Assembly: GCF_048771995.1 (NCBI RefSeq)
Contig: NC_133024.1
Coordinates: 57,370,501 to 57,434,500, forward strand
Reading direction: 5' to 3'
From: Taeniopygia guttata
Taxonomy: Eukaryota > Chordata > Aves > Passeriformes > Estrildidae
DNA: 64,000 nt
The notes beneath the pieces are model-generated. The model was not told where the DNA came from. It saw only the letters and a list, made by a program, of their open reading frames with translations, and searched no databases. The position numbers and the translations under genes are program-made. Below, piece by piece: positions 1 to 13,149 of the stretch. How positions within the stretch are numbered: the stretch's first letter is position 1; each line of letters opens with the position of its first letter.

Positions 1-424
1 CCAGAGATGGAAGTAGCACTGCAGGTGGGGCCTCAAAAACAGGTACAATCCCCTCCCTTGACCTGCTGGCCAAGTTTCTTTTGATGCAGCCCAGGTGTGT
101 CTGGCTTTCTGGGGTGGGAGCACACTTGTCTGGGTTGTGTTGAGCTCCACATCCACCAATACCCCAAAGTCCCTCTCCTTGGGGCTGCTTTCAACCTGTT
201 CTCCACCCATCCTGTACTTCTGCTTGGGACTGCCTTGTTCAGGGGCAGGAGCTTCCACTTGGCCTTGTAGTACTTAATAAAGTTCACTGAAGTCTGTCAT
301 TGGTCCTCTGGATGGAATCCTTTCCCTCCAGTGTGTTGACTTCACCACACAGCTCGGTGTCATTGGTAAACTTGCTGAGGATACAATCTCACTGTCTATG
401 TCACCACCAAAGATGTTAAACATA
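1..424 (-). mobile_element. CR1 LINE fragment, cut by left edge
   Basis: This stretch reads throughout as the reverse complement of an internal-to-3' part of an avian CR1 non-LTR retrotransposon. Landmarks on the + strand include 'cctcccttgacctgctggcc', 'gatgcagcccagg', 'caccacacagctcggtgtca' and 'aagatgttaaaca', all in the usual order for a minus-strand copy. The match fades after about position 424. The copy is 5'-truncated or degraded and enters from beyond the left edge, so its 3' end is not visible. Small open frames here are chance remnants and do not encode an intact reverse transcriptase. The call rests on remembered CR1 consensus, not an alignment. Confidence 0.85.
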
Positions 425-1473
425 TGTAGGAATGTAAAAGAAATAAAATTCAAGATTGTCCAAGAAATTGCAGCAGAAATTTATGCAGCATGTAACATAA
501 GTGCCTAATATGCACAAATGTTTTATGCAGAAATTTAAAAGAGGACACTGGTTATGAAAAGAGAGAGTGCTTCCCATTAGAAAAAGGCTTTAAACAAATT
601 GAAGTGAGGAAGAATGAAAACAGAAAAGGTGCAGGAGAAACCCATCCAGGATGGGATGAAGAAATCCAACCAGATGCATAGGGGACTGATAGGAAAATCT
701 AATTGTCTCATGCCTTTAGTCTGGACCAAAACACATAGAATAAAGAAGATGCAGAGGAAGATGAATACTGCAATGTCCAGCATGATGAGGAGTTTTGCTG
801 CTGGCTGAAACAGCACCCACAGAACTTCAGGCACAGAAAGAGATAGCAGTGATTCAACCCAGCAAGTCTGATGCTCTACAAACTTCTCCAGCTGTGGGTA
901 GGATTGAGCAGAAGTTTTTAAAGTGAGGTACCTTTACCTTTATGGTTATTGTAACAGCCTGTCAAAACCATAGCCTCCAAGGTGTATCCCATCAGGTGAA
1001 ACACTACCAGAAACATTAAGGCCCTGTGCAACACCCTCACTTGGTCCAAGAAAACTGGTGGCTCAGATTTACTTTTGCTTCTCTCTGCCTTACATATATA
1101 CATGTGTCTTGCCTGTTTATTTCATACCATTTCAGAGGATAAGGGTTTGGTCTTTTTTCTTTCTCATAAAATATTTTGAAAAGTCTGATTTTCATTTTGA
1201 TAAAAAAAGAAAACAAGTTTTTTTCTGAACACTGACATTTTTCACAAAACAGTGTGCAGGGAATTTTTGTCAGCCTGAAGCCTCTGTGCTGAAAAGAAAA
1301 GTTGTGTTTACCAGCATTGCTTGGAAATAAAGAAGATGGCTTCAGGTGCAAGACAGAATTGGGTGTCAGTCCTGGAGGCCTGGCTTGAGCTTCATCTTGG
1401 GTAATTGGACATTTTCTGAGGAGGTTTTTTTCTTCTTTTCATCAAAATAGATCCTATTACAATGATACCCAGG

Positions 1474-1500
1474 GAAAAAAAAAAAAATAAAAGAAAAAAG
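1474..1500. repeat. A-rich simple repeat
   Basis: The sequence is a run of A interrupted by single T and G bases. It is low complexity and no retrogene body is recognisable on its 5' side. Confidence 0.8.
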
Positions 1501-2074
1501 AAAATCTGTCTAGGTCACTGCATTTTGCAGGACTAACCATTACAAATCACCACCATTCCTATATCCAGGCTGCATATGAATACTTGCTACAGAACCCCGT
1601 GCAACACCACTGTAAATTCACCTCCTCCACAAAACATAGTTTTCCTTTCTAACCTGCAGGGAAAGAGCAGAATTGCCAGACAATCAAAATACATGTTTTT
1701 GAAAAGGTCAAAGGATTCCAGCAAAATATTATATTTCATGTAGTGTACAAACCATGAAAATGTTGATGTTTCATTACTGAGAAAAAAAATTGTAACAAAA
1801 ACAGAATCTGACAATATTTTTTTTATATTTCGTACAAAGACTGTGGCAAAAAGAGAAATGGGCAGACAGCTACCATCATATGAATATAGGGGTTTTTTTT
1901 GTTTGTTTTATAGTAATTTTGTCTTACAGAAAAGCCTTTCAAACACCTAAATCTTTAGTTATCCATCAGAACTTACTCTGTTTCATGGCAGGGTTACCTC
2001 TTAAAGCCAATACACTAGAAAAAAATGCATCTTGTTGTCTCTGCCCAATTCAAGCACGAATGAACCAAATTAAC

Positions 2075-2099
2075 TTTTTTTTTCTTTTTTTTTTTTTTT
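2075..2099. repeat. T-rich homopolymer tract
   Basis: The tract is all T apart from a single C, and forms the end of a chance open frame. It is low complexity with no recognisable parent element. Confidence 0.85.
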
Positions 2100-3007
2100 A
2101 ATCATCTCCTTCATATTGCTAAGACACTAAGGCTACCAAGCTTCTTTATTCCCATATATTTAGTTCTCACTATAGCAGTAATGCACTCTACAAGGAACCA
2201 AGCCTGTTAATCAGAAAAGCTTTCAGAGCCTCCTTAGTTCTAACAATTTTATTGCAGATAAGTAAGCAGCTGAAACTGCATAAGTTCAGGAGCTGCAGTA
2301 ACTCAAATAGCCAATCTGGAACAGGAGAAAATTGAATGCACTGTTCTCAGCAGCTTTGTCTCGATTGGGAGAATGGAATTATTCTTCAAGTATTACCATG
2401 TGCCAGAAGAAAGCATTACTTAGGACTGACTATTGGCTGTCTAATTGCAGCACTGAACCAAATAATTTGAAACGATAGCTATCTAAAGCCAAATTGTAAA
2501 GTGAATAGTGAACAAAGTAATAAATAATAGAATTACACTTACTATATGTGATTGCTCATTGAATCAGATTGCCGGTCATAATAAAAGTCAAAAGTAACAA
2601 TCAGCCTCATTACTACAGAAAAGAGGAAATGCCACTAACTGTTTCTAACTCCTGTCATCAACATATATTGTGAAAACAAGCTGGCAAATCTCTTTTGATT
2701 ATACTGGACCTAACCTTAACCTTACTCCTTTCTTATTCCTAAGGGTGGGGATCTCATATTTTAAGGATGGTTTCTCACTGTATAAAGTGTGTATTTAATT
2801 CCTTGGTCTCTCACAATACTGGCTGGTTTTACTCAGAAAATGAGCTGCAAAGCACACTTAAAAGGAAGGAGTAAAGGCACTGGGAAAGGGGAGCATCACT
2901 TCAGTCAGGGATGGTGCTCTCAATTTGTTCTGGTAGATGAGACTGCATGTCTCCAGTGAGATTCTCCCCAGGGACTTGGATGAGCTACAGATATTTGGCT
3001 GATATTC

Positions 3008-3073
3008 GCAATATATATATGCCTCTCTCTAAATATATATATATATGTATATATGTTTGTGTTTGTGTGTATA
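3008..3073. repeat. TA/TG compound microsatellite
   Basis: Two TA-dinucleotide stretches are separated by a short CT-rich spacer and run into a TG-rich tail ('gtttgtgtttgtgtgtat'). This is an ordinary compound microsatellite and probably length-polymorphic. Confidence 0.85.
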
Positions 3074-4314
3074 CAAGTGAGGAATCCAAATACTGTCCCA
3101 GTTTGAGGGTCATCCCTCATTTGCATTGAAAATGTCCAATTCAACTGCAACACAGAATAAATAAGCTAGAGATACAGTTCTCAGTTTGCAGTATGTGCAA
3201 ATGGCATGCAAGTTTATTTAAGTCTTTCCAGTACAGCAGCAGGGTTACTTGCAAGAAGATAATTTTGCATTTTGCTGTCTGAGAGCTTTTTCTGTATAAT
3301 TGTTAGTATGTTTGGCAACTGACATTCCAGGCACTGCAAGTCTATTCCTTTCCACTGTTACAAGCAATGTCAAGGAGCTTCACATGTACCTTTTTCTGTT
3401 CTCACTGCATTATTTATCGAATGACTATGAAATCAAAATGTTGATGCACAGAACAATATGTTAAACACTCCAATGTGCAATGCCAGCTTAACCTTGTTGA
3501 CCTTCCACCATGGGTCAAAGGTAAGTTTTCTATTGTTTTAATCATTATTTACCACTCCTCCTTCCCCTCTTATATGCCTTTTTTTAAGCTTTCCTGTTTT
3601 CTTTTTCCCCTTACACTTCATTTTCAGGAATAGAAAAATCCACATAAGCCCTTGGTGGTTCATTTTATTTTTTTAGCTGATGACAACGCTACCCAAGAGA
3701 TTTCAGCACACAGACCCTTGCTCCCAACAAACCTAGAGGCAGGTTGAATCTATAATTTACTTCTAACCTTGCCTGAATACTGAGTTTTTAATGAAGTGCT
3801 TTCTCTAACTCCCTAATATTTATCTATTTATTTCTTGACATCTCATATCTACTACTGACTTGGTTTCACATTCAGGTTACTTTCTGAGCACATCAGCACT
3901 AATTACTTGTAGGACTAGGATATGCAGATTACAAGAACTTAATGGACACCTTAACTTAATAAATCACATTCTCACTACAGTAAGCACGTCAGGTTCTTAT
4001 ATCATATAGGTTTAAAAATCCCAATCTTGAAACACAAGTATGCAACATAGATTTCTCTAGTGGTTGTTCCACAAATCCTCTTTCTCATCAGACCCTGCTT
4101 TACTGATTCCTTGTACCATCAGTATGGAAATTCATGAGGACTGGGGCCTCACTTCAACAGACCTTGGGAGGGAAATAGAAAAAGGAATCTCTGACCCAAA
4201 GACCATATTGCAGATGGCAGCTGTCTTCAAAGCCCCACAGGAAGGTAAGGAAAATATGTGAGAGAATTGATCATCATTGTAGGAAATGTTTTCAGATGAT
4301 TTGCCTTAACAATA

Positions 4315-4891
4315 TGTGGTAGGTTAACTTGACTGACACCAGATATTCACCAAGCCATTCTGTCACTCTCCTTTCCCCACTGGACAGGAGAGAGAAGATA
4401 AGCTGGAGAACAACTCATAGATCAAGATAGGGCCATTTATTAAGCAAAAGCAACAGTTTGTATGTGCACAATCAAAAAGAAAAACCAAAAATTTAAATCT
4501 CTACTACCCACCAGCAAGTGATGTTCAGCCACTTTCCAGGAAGCTGTGGGTTTCAGCACATGCTGTGGTTGCTTGAGAAGGCAAACATTGTAAATAACAA
4601 ATGCCCTTACTCCTACTCCTTTTCTTAGCTTTTGTATCTGAGCTGATGTCATATGGTATGGAATATACCTGTGGTTACTTTGGGCCAGCTTGCCTAGATA
4701 TTTCCCTTCACAGGATCTTTCCCACCCCAGACTAATGATAGGGGGGAAGTGCTGGGGAGACAGTGCTGATGCTGTGCCAGCACTGCTCAGCAGCAGCCAA
4801 ACGTGTGTTATCAACACCTCTCCAGCTACCAGTGCAAGGCACAGCACTGTGAGGGCTGCTAGGGGAAAATGAACTCCTCCTCAGTCAGACA
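4315..4891 (-). mobile_element. Solo ERVL-type LTR with 5-bp target duplication
   Basis: This is a 577-bp LTR in minus orientation. On the + strand it begins TGTGGTAGG and ends GTCAGACA, giving the canonical TG...CA termini. It is flanked by a direct CAATA duplication (4310-4314 and 4892-4896), and 5-bp duplications are typical of ERVL integration. Internal landmarks match the common avian ERVL LTR read in reverse: 'tcatatggtatggaatatac' near 4650 and 'gtgttatcaacac' near 4805. No internal gag/pol lies beside it, so it is a solo LTR left by LTR-LTR recombination. The 135-codon minus-strand frame inside it (4440-4847) is not a gene. Substitutions relative to the remembered consensus suggest it is not young. 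Confidence 0.82.
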
Positions 4892-6666
4892 CAATACAAA
4901 ATGCCATGCGGTGTTGGGGGCTTCAGAGCAAATTAAGGATAGGGAGGATAAAAAATGCCCACTATATATTTCTCTGTAAAGTATCCAGTCCCCACTACAG
5001 CTGTTAGTTTTAGTGCAAAGTGACTTTCTCCACACAAGTCATACAAGAACTTGTGTATAGACTTTCCCAAATTACAACGTTTGTTATTGGTTACAGTTTT
5101 TTTCTGTTCTACTCCAATATAAAATGAGTGAATTGCCACTATCATTTTAAGTTTAGCTTGCACAGATAAATTTGGGATGTCTGTTTTTAAGCTAATGGAT
5201 ATAGGCTTCCATTTTCTCCATACTGTTTGGAGACCAAACAATACCGGATATCATGCCATTCAGACAATACTGAAAAATTGAGATAATATTGCTGTTATCT
5301 TCACTGTGTGAACCTATTTCTCTTTAAATCCTGGGCCTCAGTGATGTCTAATTATTACTGGCATTAATTTTTGCCTACAAAATCCCAAGATGCATGTCAT
5401 TGAAAATTGCCAGTGCCACAAAAAGGCACTGACAAAAAGGAAATTAGGATAAACCAATTAAAACTGAATGTGGCATTACAAACTATTTGGGAGAAGGAAC
5501 AAAGAAAGCTTTGACGATTTATTGCTTTGATAGGGACCTAAGGAGGATACAGGCTCAGCTTGGATACATTAGGGCTATGCCTGTGACTTCTGTGGAGTTA
5601 TGTTCTCTGACAACAGCTAAAGAACTGTTACTGCATCCTTCCTAACCAAAATTTTAGGTAGATTTGCATTTTATGTGCTTTTTAATGTGCTGCTTCCTGT
5701 GTATGCTAAAGGCAGTCCTTTTATCATCCAACTATAGATAAAAGCAAACAAATGCAGGAAAATACAACTATATAAAAATGGCCTTAGAAAACGTGGATAG
5801 AAAAAAATCCAAGGGGAATTCATTGCACTAGCCAGGTTTCAAAATAATTCATTAAACAGCTACCACTTGTCCTGTCACTGACTATCAATCTGGAAATGGA
5901 TAATATTTTAAATGTGTCTGCTTTCATCACATATTCTCCCACTATCACAGTTGGTAACATTATCTATGTTCAGGAAGCACTTTACAGTCTCCATTGGTAT
6001 CTTACCAATACCACCAGAAAAAGAAGGAAATACATGGGGGAAAAATAATCATAGCAGTCTATGGTAATTGTTGAAAGCATAATGCTTCTTTCTAGCAGAC
6101 AAAAAACAAGCTTGCCCTATAATCCTACATGTCTGTGGAAAACAGAAGTTTAATAATCATGTTGAGACTTGCCATTTAAGTTTACAGCAGCAAGTCTGTC
6201 ATATTTGTTGTTAATGTTCTGAATAATCCTTAAAAACAGTAATCTGCTTATCATTTTATCTTTTAATATAGCATTATTATTTCAGGAAAGCATGCAACAA
6301 GGTTGAAATGCCTTATTCCATCAACAACAACAACAAAAAAATCAATCCTTTTCTACAAATTTGATATAGGCAGGCAGTGTACTATTTGAAATTATTCAGT
6401 GAACCATGAAGACTGGCATATGCACCATAAAATTCAAGCTTTATTTGATGAAGTTATTGAGCATTGCATTTACCTCAACCAAGCTTTAAAGAAATCACTA
6501 TATTTTTACTGTCATCTCAAGTAGGAAGATTTGAATATGAAGAAAATCAGATTGCTACTTCTGGGAGTTTCAAAGGGATCTGAGGAGGGGCACAGAAAAG
6601 ATCCTTGGTGTTTAATGAAAAATATCTGTTCAGTTCAATTATGACACTAGAGGCTCAGCACAGTGG

Positions 6667-6684
6667 AAAAAAAAAGGGGGGGGG
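6667..6684. repeat. A9-G9 polypurine run
   Basis: Nine A are followed directly by nine G, and an A-rich purine stretch continues to about 6706. Such junctions are mutation-prone and often misassembled. No element boundary is evident. Confidence 0.85.
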
Positions 6685-8268
6685 ATGAAAAAAGATAAAA
6701 AAAGACACACCACAATAATAACATGAAAGAATTTTGTTCTTTAGCTTTTTGATTAAAAGTGCATTTTCATGTCAGCTTTAGGAGAAATTATGTTCAAAGC
6801 CTGTTTGCAACAGAGTCTGTTTTAATTTGTCAAAGGTTTACATTGTATAACTCGATCACATTAATTGCAAAGATTGCCTTCCCTATTGTTTCACTTCACT
6901 TTTAAAGACAAACAGGAGGAACCCAGCTCCTGTGGTACCACCAGGTGTGACAAGCTGTTTTCTTTAGACAGATGCCTGGTCATCACATCTTAGGGCTAAC
7001 CAGTCTAAGTGGGAGCTTGCTAGAGCCTGGTATCTTATTATTGCTAATGTCAGTCAAAACATTGGAGGCATCAGTTTAGGGCTCAAATTCAAAAGCTCAG
7101 GAGACATGCCTTCTTCATGTGATCAGCTTGACACCAACGTAACTAGAGAGAGCAGGTAAGTGTTTTAGAGATTATATTTCCCTGCATCAAACAGAGTGAC
7201 ATATAAGACTCATCTCTCTAATGGTTACAAATAAGCTTATATTAATTGAGTCTTGCATAGGTTTAGATTCAACACAGTAAAACAGGCCACAACAAAGTCG
7301 ATGTGCCTTCGAACACATTGCTCAATAACAAGTTAAGCTTATTAGAGGGTACATGCCTAAAACTCTCTGGCAGTCCTGAGCAAACATCATCAGTTCCGTA
7401 GCAAATCTTTCGTCAATAATCTGGTCTTTTTAGCAATAGCACAAAAGCCTAACTTTAATTGGCTGCTCTGCCAGAGGAGATTCTGAGTCATCTCCTCCTT
7501 CTACCTTCTACAAGAGTGTCTAAACCACCAAGTGACACAGCAGATTGAAAAGAGTTGGGACCACTTGCCTTTAACCTTGCCCGTGACAATCTGCCATCAA
7601 ACTGAGAAGGAGGACTACAGAGATCAAAATGGAGTTAAACCTAGGAGACTGAAAGTCTCTAGTATAGAGGCTAGAGACATGCAATATCTAGAAACTCCTT
7701 GTGCCCACTTCCTCTAATGTGTCATACTAAACAAAATGTTGAATTTTTCAGCAGAGCCCAGAATTCAGGACTCCCTCTTTGCATTCAAAACACTGAAGTA
7801 GGTATTTGAGTGCTAGCAAAATCTCAGTATCCCAGTTCATATCTGTGCCTCTTGGAATTATGAGAGTATCAGCAAAAATAAACATTGCACAGCAGTGCAT
7901 TTTACTTTTAAGGGTGACAGACGCTTTGAAGTTATTTTTATCAACAGAGAAAGAGCAGGGGAGGATTTTAGTAATATAGTAGCCCTTAAGGTTGAAGAGT
8001 CTACTAGAAGCCATTTTAGTTCTAAAATAATTTTCATAGACAATATGTTTCTGTGGTAGAGACCCCAGCAGGCAGACAGAAACATCACTCTTACTCAGAA
8101 ACTTTGTTCACTCTGCTGAGAAAAAAAAGATCGAGCCTGAGCGTTCACCTGATTGTCCACATGACTTAACTGTCAGTCCTTAATGTTACACCATGACAAC
8201 TAACTCCAACAATTTGCTAGTAAGAAAGTTGTTCTAAGTAGTATTGACAGAAACTGGTCTGTGTCACT

Positions 8269-8289
8269 TGACTTCTGGGCCAGAAGTCA
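8269..8289. other. 21-bp near-perfect palindrome
   Basis: The arms TGACTTCTGG and CCAGAAGTCA are exactly complementary around a single central G. It could be a dimeric transcription-factor site or may be chance. It belongs to no recognised repeat. Confidence 0.6.
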
Positions 8290-10141
8290 GTCCTTGCCCC
8301 TTGTCTGTGCCTGTTGGTGCACCTAGGAAATCAGTGATTGTTGGAGCAGGGTCCTGTGTCCCTTGAATAGAGAATCAATGGGAACTTTACAGGTGAGTGT
8401 GAATGAGCAGACTCCAGAAAACTAACAAGAATTAATTAGGTGGCAGAAGAAGGTTCAATACAAAAATCAGTTAGTAAATAAATGGAGATGCCTGGAAACA
8501 AAGATGTATATCTGATAGTCTACACTGTAAAGCATCAAACCTGTATCACAACCTCCCCCAGAACCAATACACTGAATAAAGTGCTCCTTCTAGCTCAAAT
8601 CACCAATTTGTCAGCTAAGAGAAGCAAGCAAAGGCAGATGCAGCTCATGACCATATGTACTTTGGGACTCTGAGCTAATTTTCTATACTGAAGCATTGCA
8701 GAATATTACAATGTCCTTAAAAACAAACAAAAAAATGTTTCATTTCTGACTGCAGCCCACAGGAGAAACAGTTCTTTGATGTTGCTATCCCACCATGAAT
8801 TTAAAGGATATGGATAATTTAGAACCTTGATTAACAATCTCAGAGCTGCAATAGCTCATCCTCTTCACATCCCATCCTTTTTATTGAATGTGTTTAAGTA
8901 TTCATGAACACATGATAGTAATCTTGTTAACACTATGAAAAGCAATGACATCCTCATTATAAACTGCTTGAAAATGCTCATGATCCTTTCACCAGAATGA
9001 GCTTTGTACAATTAGAAGCCTGAAAAAGTCACAGGTGCGCAACACAGGGTGATAAAATTGTAATTGTAAGATACAATGTCATTGTAATGTCCAAGACAGT
9101 AGATTTTGCAGATACAGACAGAGGGCAGGAAAACCAGTGCTCCTTGTAATACTAATTTCTCTTTTGTGCTCAATTGTGTCCCGCTTTTATATTCAAGCTG
9201 AAAAAATCCCATAGATTTCAGGGGGCAGAAGGTAATTCTATCCAAATCCAATAAAAGGGAGCTATTTAAGACTCTCTATCTTTCTCATCATAGTGAAAAT
9301 AAGTTTGTTTTCTGGGATCAAAAATGACCTTATGATGTTTGACCAATGTCTCTCTTGTTTTCTGTAGATATGTAATATACCATTGGTGATATTTTTATAT
9401 TTTCTAATAGGTTAACTGCTTGCTGTGGAAATGGGTGTGATAGAGTTTTAGTTATGGAAAGGTTGTTTGTTTTCAACAGGAGGTTCAAGTTGGAGTTGAC
9501 ATACTGTCAGGACTTCTACATATCTCTTGTTATTCAAGTTCTGAAATTTCAAAATATTTTTTTTTTATTTTCTTTGCTTTCATTTTCTTACCTTAGTGCA
9601 TCAGATCTCTGAATTGCTGGATATTGACAAGTAGAAGAGGCCAAAGACACATATTAAAATCTTTTACATGACCTATGCCTACAAGTCAAGACAACCAGAG
9701 GCTGTCCTTAAAAACACAAAGGTGTGCTGTCACATGCGCTTCCACAGGTGCAGAGGAAGATACAGACAGCAGGCATGTAGCAGATTTTAAGGAATACTGA
9801 ACCCATGTAGTAGCTTGTTTGAAATTTTGTGATGAAAGTGAGGCTTTGAGATCTGAATCCCATTTATCATTTTGGCCTTTCAAAAACTGATAGGAAAAAA
9901 AATAATTTCACCTACAGAATTTCCACTTAGCCAGTTAATCAAGCCAGCATTAAGTGAGATAATAGCAATGAAGGAAGAAAAGATAAGGCAGAGATGTCAC
10001 ACTCAGTCTGAAGGAGTCATATTTGACTTAAATACCTTCAGCGTCCTGGGGAGTTAGCAAAATATTTCATTTACCTCACTGGAGACTTTCTGTTTAACAA
10101 TCACTGCAGGCAAATCAAATGAGACAGAGTGATATTTAAAA

Positions 10142-10700
10142 AATCACAGAATCAGAGAATATGCTGAGTTGGAAAAAGCATCATCACCCGACTCCTGGTC
10201 CTGCACAGCCCCATCCCCAAGAGTGACACCATGTATCTGAGAGCATTGTCCAAACACTTCTTAAGCTCCGTTAAGGTTTGATGCTGTGATCACTTCCTTA
10301 GGGGGGCTTTTCCAGTGCCCAGACACCACTGGGTGAAGAACCTGTTCCTGATATCCAACCTGTACCTCCCCTGACACAACTTCAGGCCATTCCCTAGGTC
10401 CTGTCACTGTCAGCACAGTGCAGAGATCAGTGCCTGCTCCTCCTCTGACGAGGAAACTGTAACTGCAATGAGGGCTCCCCTCAGTCTCCTCCAGGCTGAA
10501 CATACCAAGGGACCTCAGCTGCTCCTCATACAGCTTCTCCTCAAAGCCCTTCACCATCCTCATTGCCCTTCTTTGGACAGTCTAAAACAGTTTAATAACT
10601 TTCTTACACTGTGGCACCCAAATCTGCACACAGCTCTCAAGGTGAGGCCATCCCAGTGCAGAGCAGAGCAGGAAAAATCCCCTCCCTTGACTGCTGACTC
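10142..10700 (-). mobile_element. CR1 LINE, 3' part
   Basis: This is a minus-strand CR1 copy. The left end is the CR1 3' terminus ('aatcacagaatcagagaata'), followed by 'gagagcattgtccaaacact', 'tgaagaacctgttcctgata', 'ctccaggctgaacat' and 'cctcccttgactgctg', in the expected reverse order. Homology fades around 10700. It is 5'-truncated, as most CR1 copies are, and its short open frames (about 100 and 131 codons) are decayed remnants or antisense chance frames. It belongs to the same broad subfamily type as the copy at 33908. Confidence 0.88.
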
Positions 10701-11618
10701 ATATTCAAAGTGTTTTTTTAGAAAACTGGACCTGCTTCTCTGCTGTAAAGAAACCTACATAAGCATACATTCTTCTGGAAATAGGTGGAGATGTAGCAAA
10801 CACGTCTGCAAATGTGTTACATATTGCATTTTTTTGGCACTTAGCCTGCCTGGATGTACATGAGCACATAAAGTAGAGCAGATTTCAGCCCTGTGCTTCC
10901 AGAAACAAGAATATACTTTGCATTCAGGAAAGCTTTTAAGCGTATTTTTAAGGTTAAGTGTGGGATTCATCACTCTTCTTCATCCTGGAAGTAATTTCTA
11001 GCAACATTTGGGTGCATTCCTGTCAATATAAGCTGCCAGAGCTGGGTACATTTCTCTTCCTGTGAATGAACATTCATATCCCCAAAAAGCAATTTCATCC
11101 ATACCAAAACAATTTTATGAATTCAACATTAATTTGACAAATAGTTTCAGCTGGGAAGGGTTTTTTAAACTTAAACTGGTATAAAAAATACCTGAAACAA
11201 CCACTTCTTTTCTCCAGTTGTCACCAGCCCTGACACAGGAGCACTTCTTAAAATGGACTATGGCTCATGCCCCTATCTTCTGCCTCTAAAGAAAGGCTCC
11301 TGCACAGCACAGGGTACATTATCTAAAATTATCTGTTCACTATCTCTTCTTCCTACTGTTCAGCTTTGTATATACTGCTTATGGAATTCCCTGGAACAGG
11401 GGATGGAAGCCAGGTGTCAGATCTGTTTGTTGGCTCAAAGACCAAGTGGTCTTCTGCAAACCAACATCAAAAGAAGGCAATTAAATGCTTCAATGAACCA
11501 CCACCCTTGTTCCTAAAATTGGCCTTCCTAGATAGGTAGATGTTTCACGCCTTCTGTCAGGACCATCTCCAAATAGTGTAATTGAATTCTGTTATCTCCT
11601 TTGTTTCTCACATATGAA

Positions 11619-11650
11619 TTTTTATTTATTTATTTATTTATTTATTTATA
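11619..11650. repeat. (TTTA)n microsatellite
   Basis: Seven to eight near-perfect TTTA/TTAT units occur in tandem. It is an ordinary tetranucleotide microsatellite. Confidence 0.9.
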
Positions 11651-13149
11651 TTCATTTCATCCAAGTTGGTATGCTTGGATCCTAAAACAAACTCTGATGT
11701 CACTGACCCTTGAGAGGAGGACCCATTTAATCAAACAGAAGTAAACACAGATAATGGTGTGAAGTTGTCATTAGCCATTAAATGGTTGCCTGCTTCCCTG
11801 CTGAGATACTTGTCTTAACAGTCACTAATCCAGTGACACAACTGAGGTCTTTACTGAAGGATCATCTGGATTTATTATCCTCAGTGGTTAAATACTGCTA
11901 CAGAGTGATTCCATTAGGAAACCATTTCGAGTGTGGAGCTGGAATGCAATGTGTAATACTTAAAACTAGTCACAAGAAAGAGAATTTGTATTTAACATAT
12001 CTACTGAAAAAGAAAAATATTAATGTATTTGAGTAACTATTTTAAAAGGAAGCCTTTATAGGCGATTGTTCTTTTGGTTGGTTTTAAGATTTGGGGTTGT
12101 TTTGGGATTATAATCTGAAATTTTAACTTAACCTGAAAGAACTGAGACTTCGAGAGAGAAAAATGGGTTGAAGACACAAAAACTTGTCTCTGACATGTAG
12201 AAGAGAAAGGGAATTTCTTCATAGCTAATTCAGGGTCTCTTTATGTCAAGCACTCACAGCAGCTGCCATGGAGAAAAAACCCTGTTAACAGGACACGCTA
12301 TGTCCAAAGCAGAACTTCTTCTGATCACTTCTTAGCATTGGCCCTAAAATCTTTTGAAGCAGTTACACCTTGCCTTAGACTCAAAGTCAGACTTCATAGG
12401 CTGTTTCATTTCCTGAAGTCTGTTAAAAGAAAGTGTTATAAATATGTGCATCCACTGACTTTTGTCTTTTTCTTTTTAAATCAAGCATCTTATTTTATGC
12501 AAATTTGGAGTCAAACATGCATTTCAGATGTAATAAAGCTAGCAGGCCCAGGATCAAGAAGTTTCTCAGGTGAAGAAACCAAATCTGCTTATACAAAGGA
12601 AAAAGTCTTTTCCTGCAGTGTCGGAGTAATATGTTCTTCAAGTCCTGACCATTATGCATTCCATTTATACCTCTTCTTTAATCAAAGCTGAACCTGGTGA
12701 ATTGCAAATAAGAACGAAAACATTAAATGTGAAAGGCCAACTTGCTCATCTACATTTTTTGTCAAAGTGACAGTTTTAAAATTACATAGGTAAAATACTT
12801 CACTAAATAGGGTTATAAATGTGTAATTCATCATGACAGAGCATTTTTATGCAGTTTAAAACTACTATTTTATTTCAAGAGGTGAGGACGCAAAATGGTA
12901 GGCTTATTCTTCATCCTTTCATTTTGCAGTTTATTTTTGACATAGCAAAGATGCAGCACAGTTGGAAAAGCTCTTGGAATGGTATTTGTACCCTTCTCTT
13001 TCTAAGCTGTTGTTTACCAGTGAGCATATTTCAAAGCTGAGCCTGGTTAGTATGTATGCACACACAGCACAAGCCTGTTACTGGATAAGACCCTCAATGC
13101 TTCACAAAGCCTTAGTGCAGGTAAAATGGGGACATTATTCTGCACCTCA

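Larger units (their letters stand above)
425..4309. other. Unique AT-rich noncoding sequence
   Basis: No gene or recognisable interspersed repeat was seen here. The only structured elements are an A-rich run near 1474-1500, a T-rich run near 2075-2099 and a TA/TG microsatellite near 3008-3073. Open frames are at most about 104 codons and show no domain. One ATG in good context followed by a GTAAGT donor-like hexamer occurs at 3510-3526 but cannot be supported as an exon. Confidence 0.6.
4897..10141. other. Unique AT-rich noncoding sequence
   Basis: No gene, LINE or LTR was recognised in this 5.2-kb stretch. It contains a short inverted repeat at 5407-5435, a (CAA)-like tract near 6320, an A9G9 run at 6667-6684 and a near-perfect 21-bp palindrome at 8269-8289. 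Open frames are all under about 105 codons and have no recognisable domain. Confidence 0.6.

Noticed and set aside
3008..3073. TA/TG tract considered as a promoter TATA region
   Set aside because: It is a compound microsatellite with no associated gene start.
3510..3526. ATG in good Kozak context followed closely by a GTAAGT splice-donor-like site
   Set aside because: Such short coincidences are frequent. There is no promoter, no CpG enrichment and no downstream coding exon to join.
4440..4847. 135-codon minus-strand open frame
   Set aside because: It lies wholly inside the ERVL-type LTR (4315-4891), which is noncoding.
5407..5435. Short inverted repeat (CAGTGCC / GGCACTG)
   Set aside because: The stem is only 7 bp plus a mismatch-interrupted extension, within chance expectation for 64 kb.
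10468..10863. 131-codon plus-strand open frame
   Set aside because: It is largely antisense to the minus-strand CR1 copy and runs into unrelated sequence; no domain.
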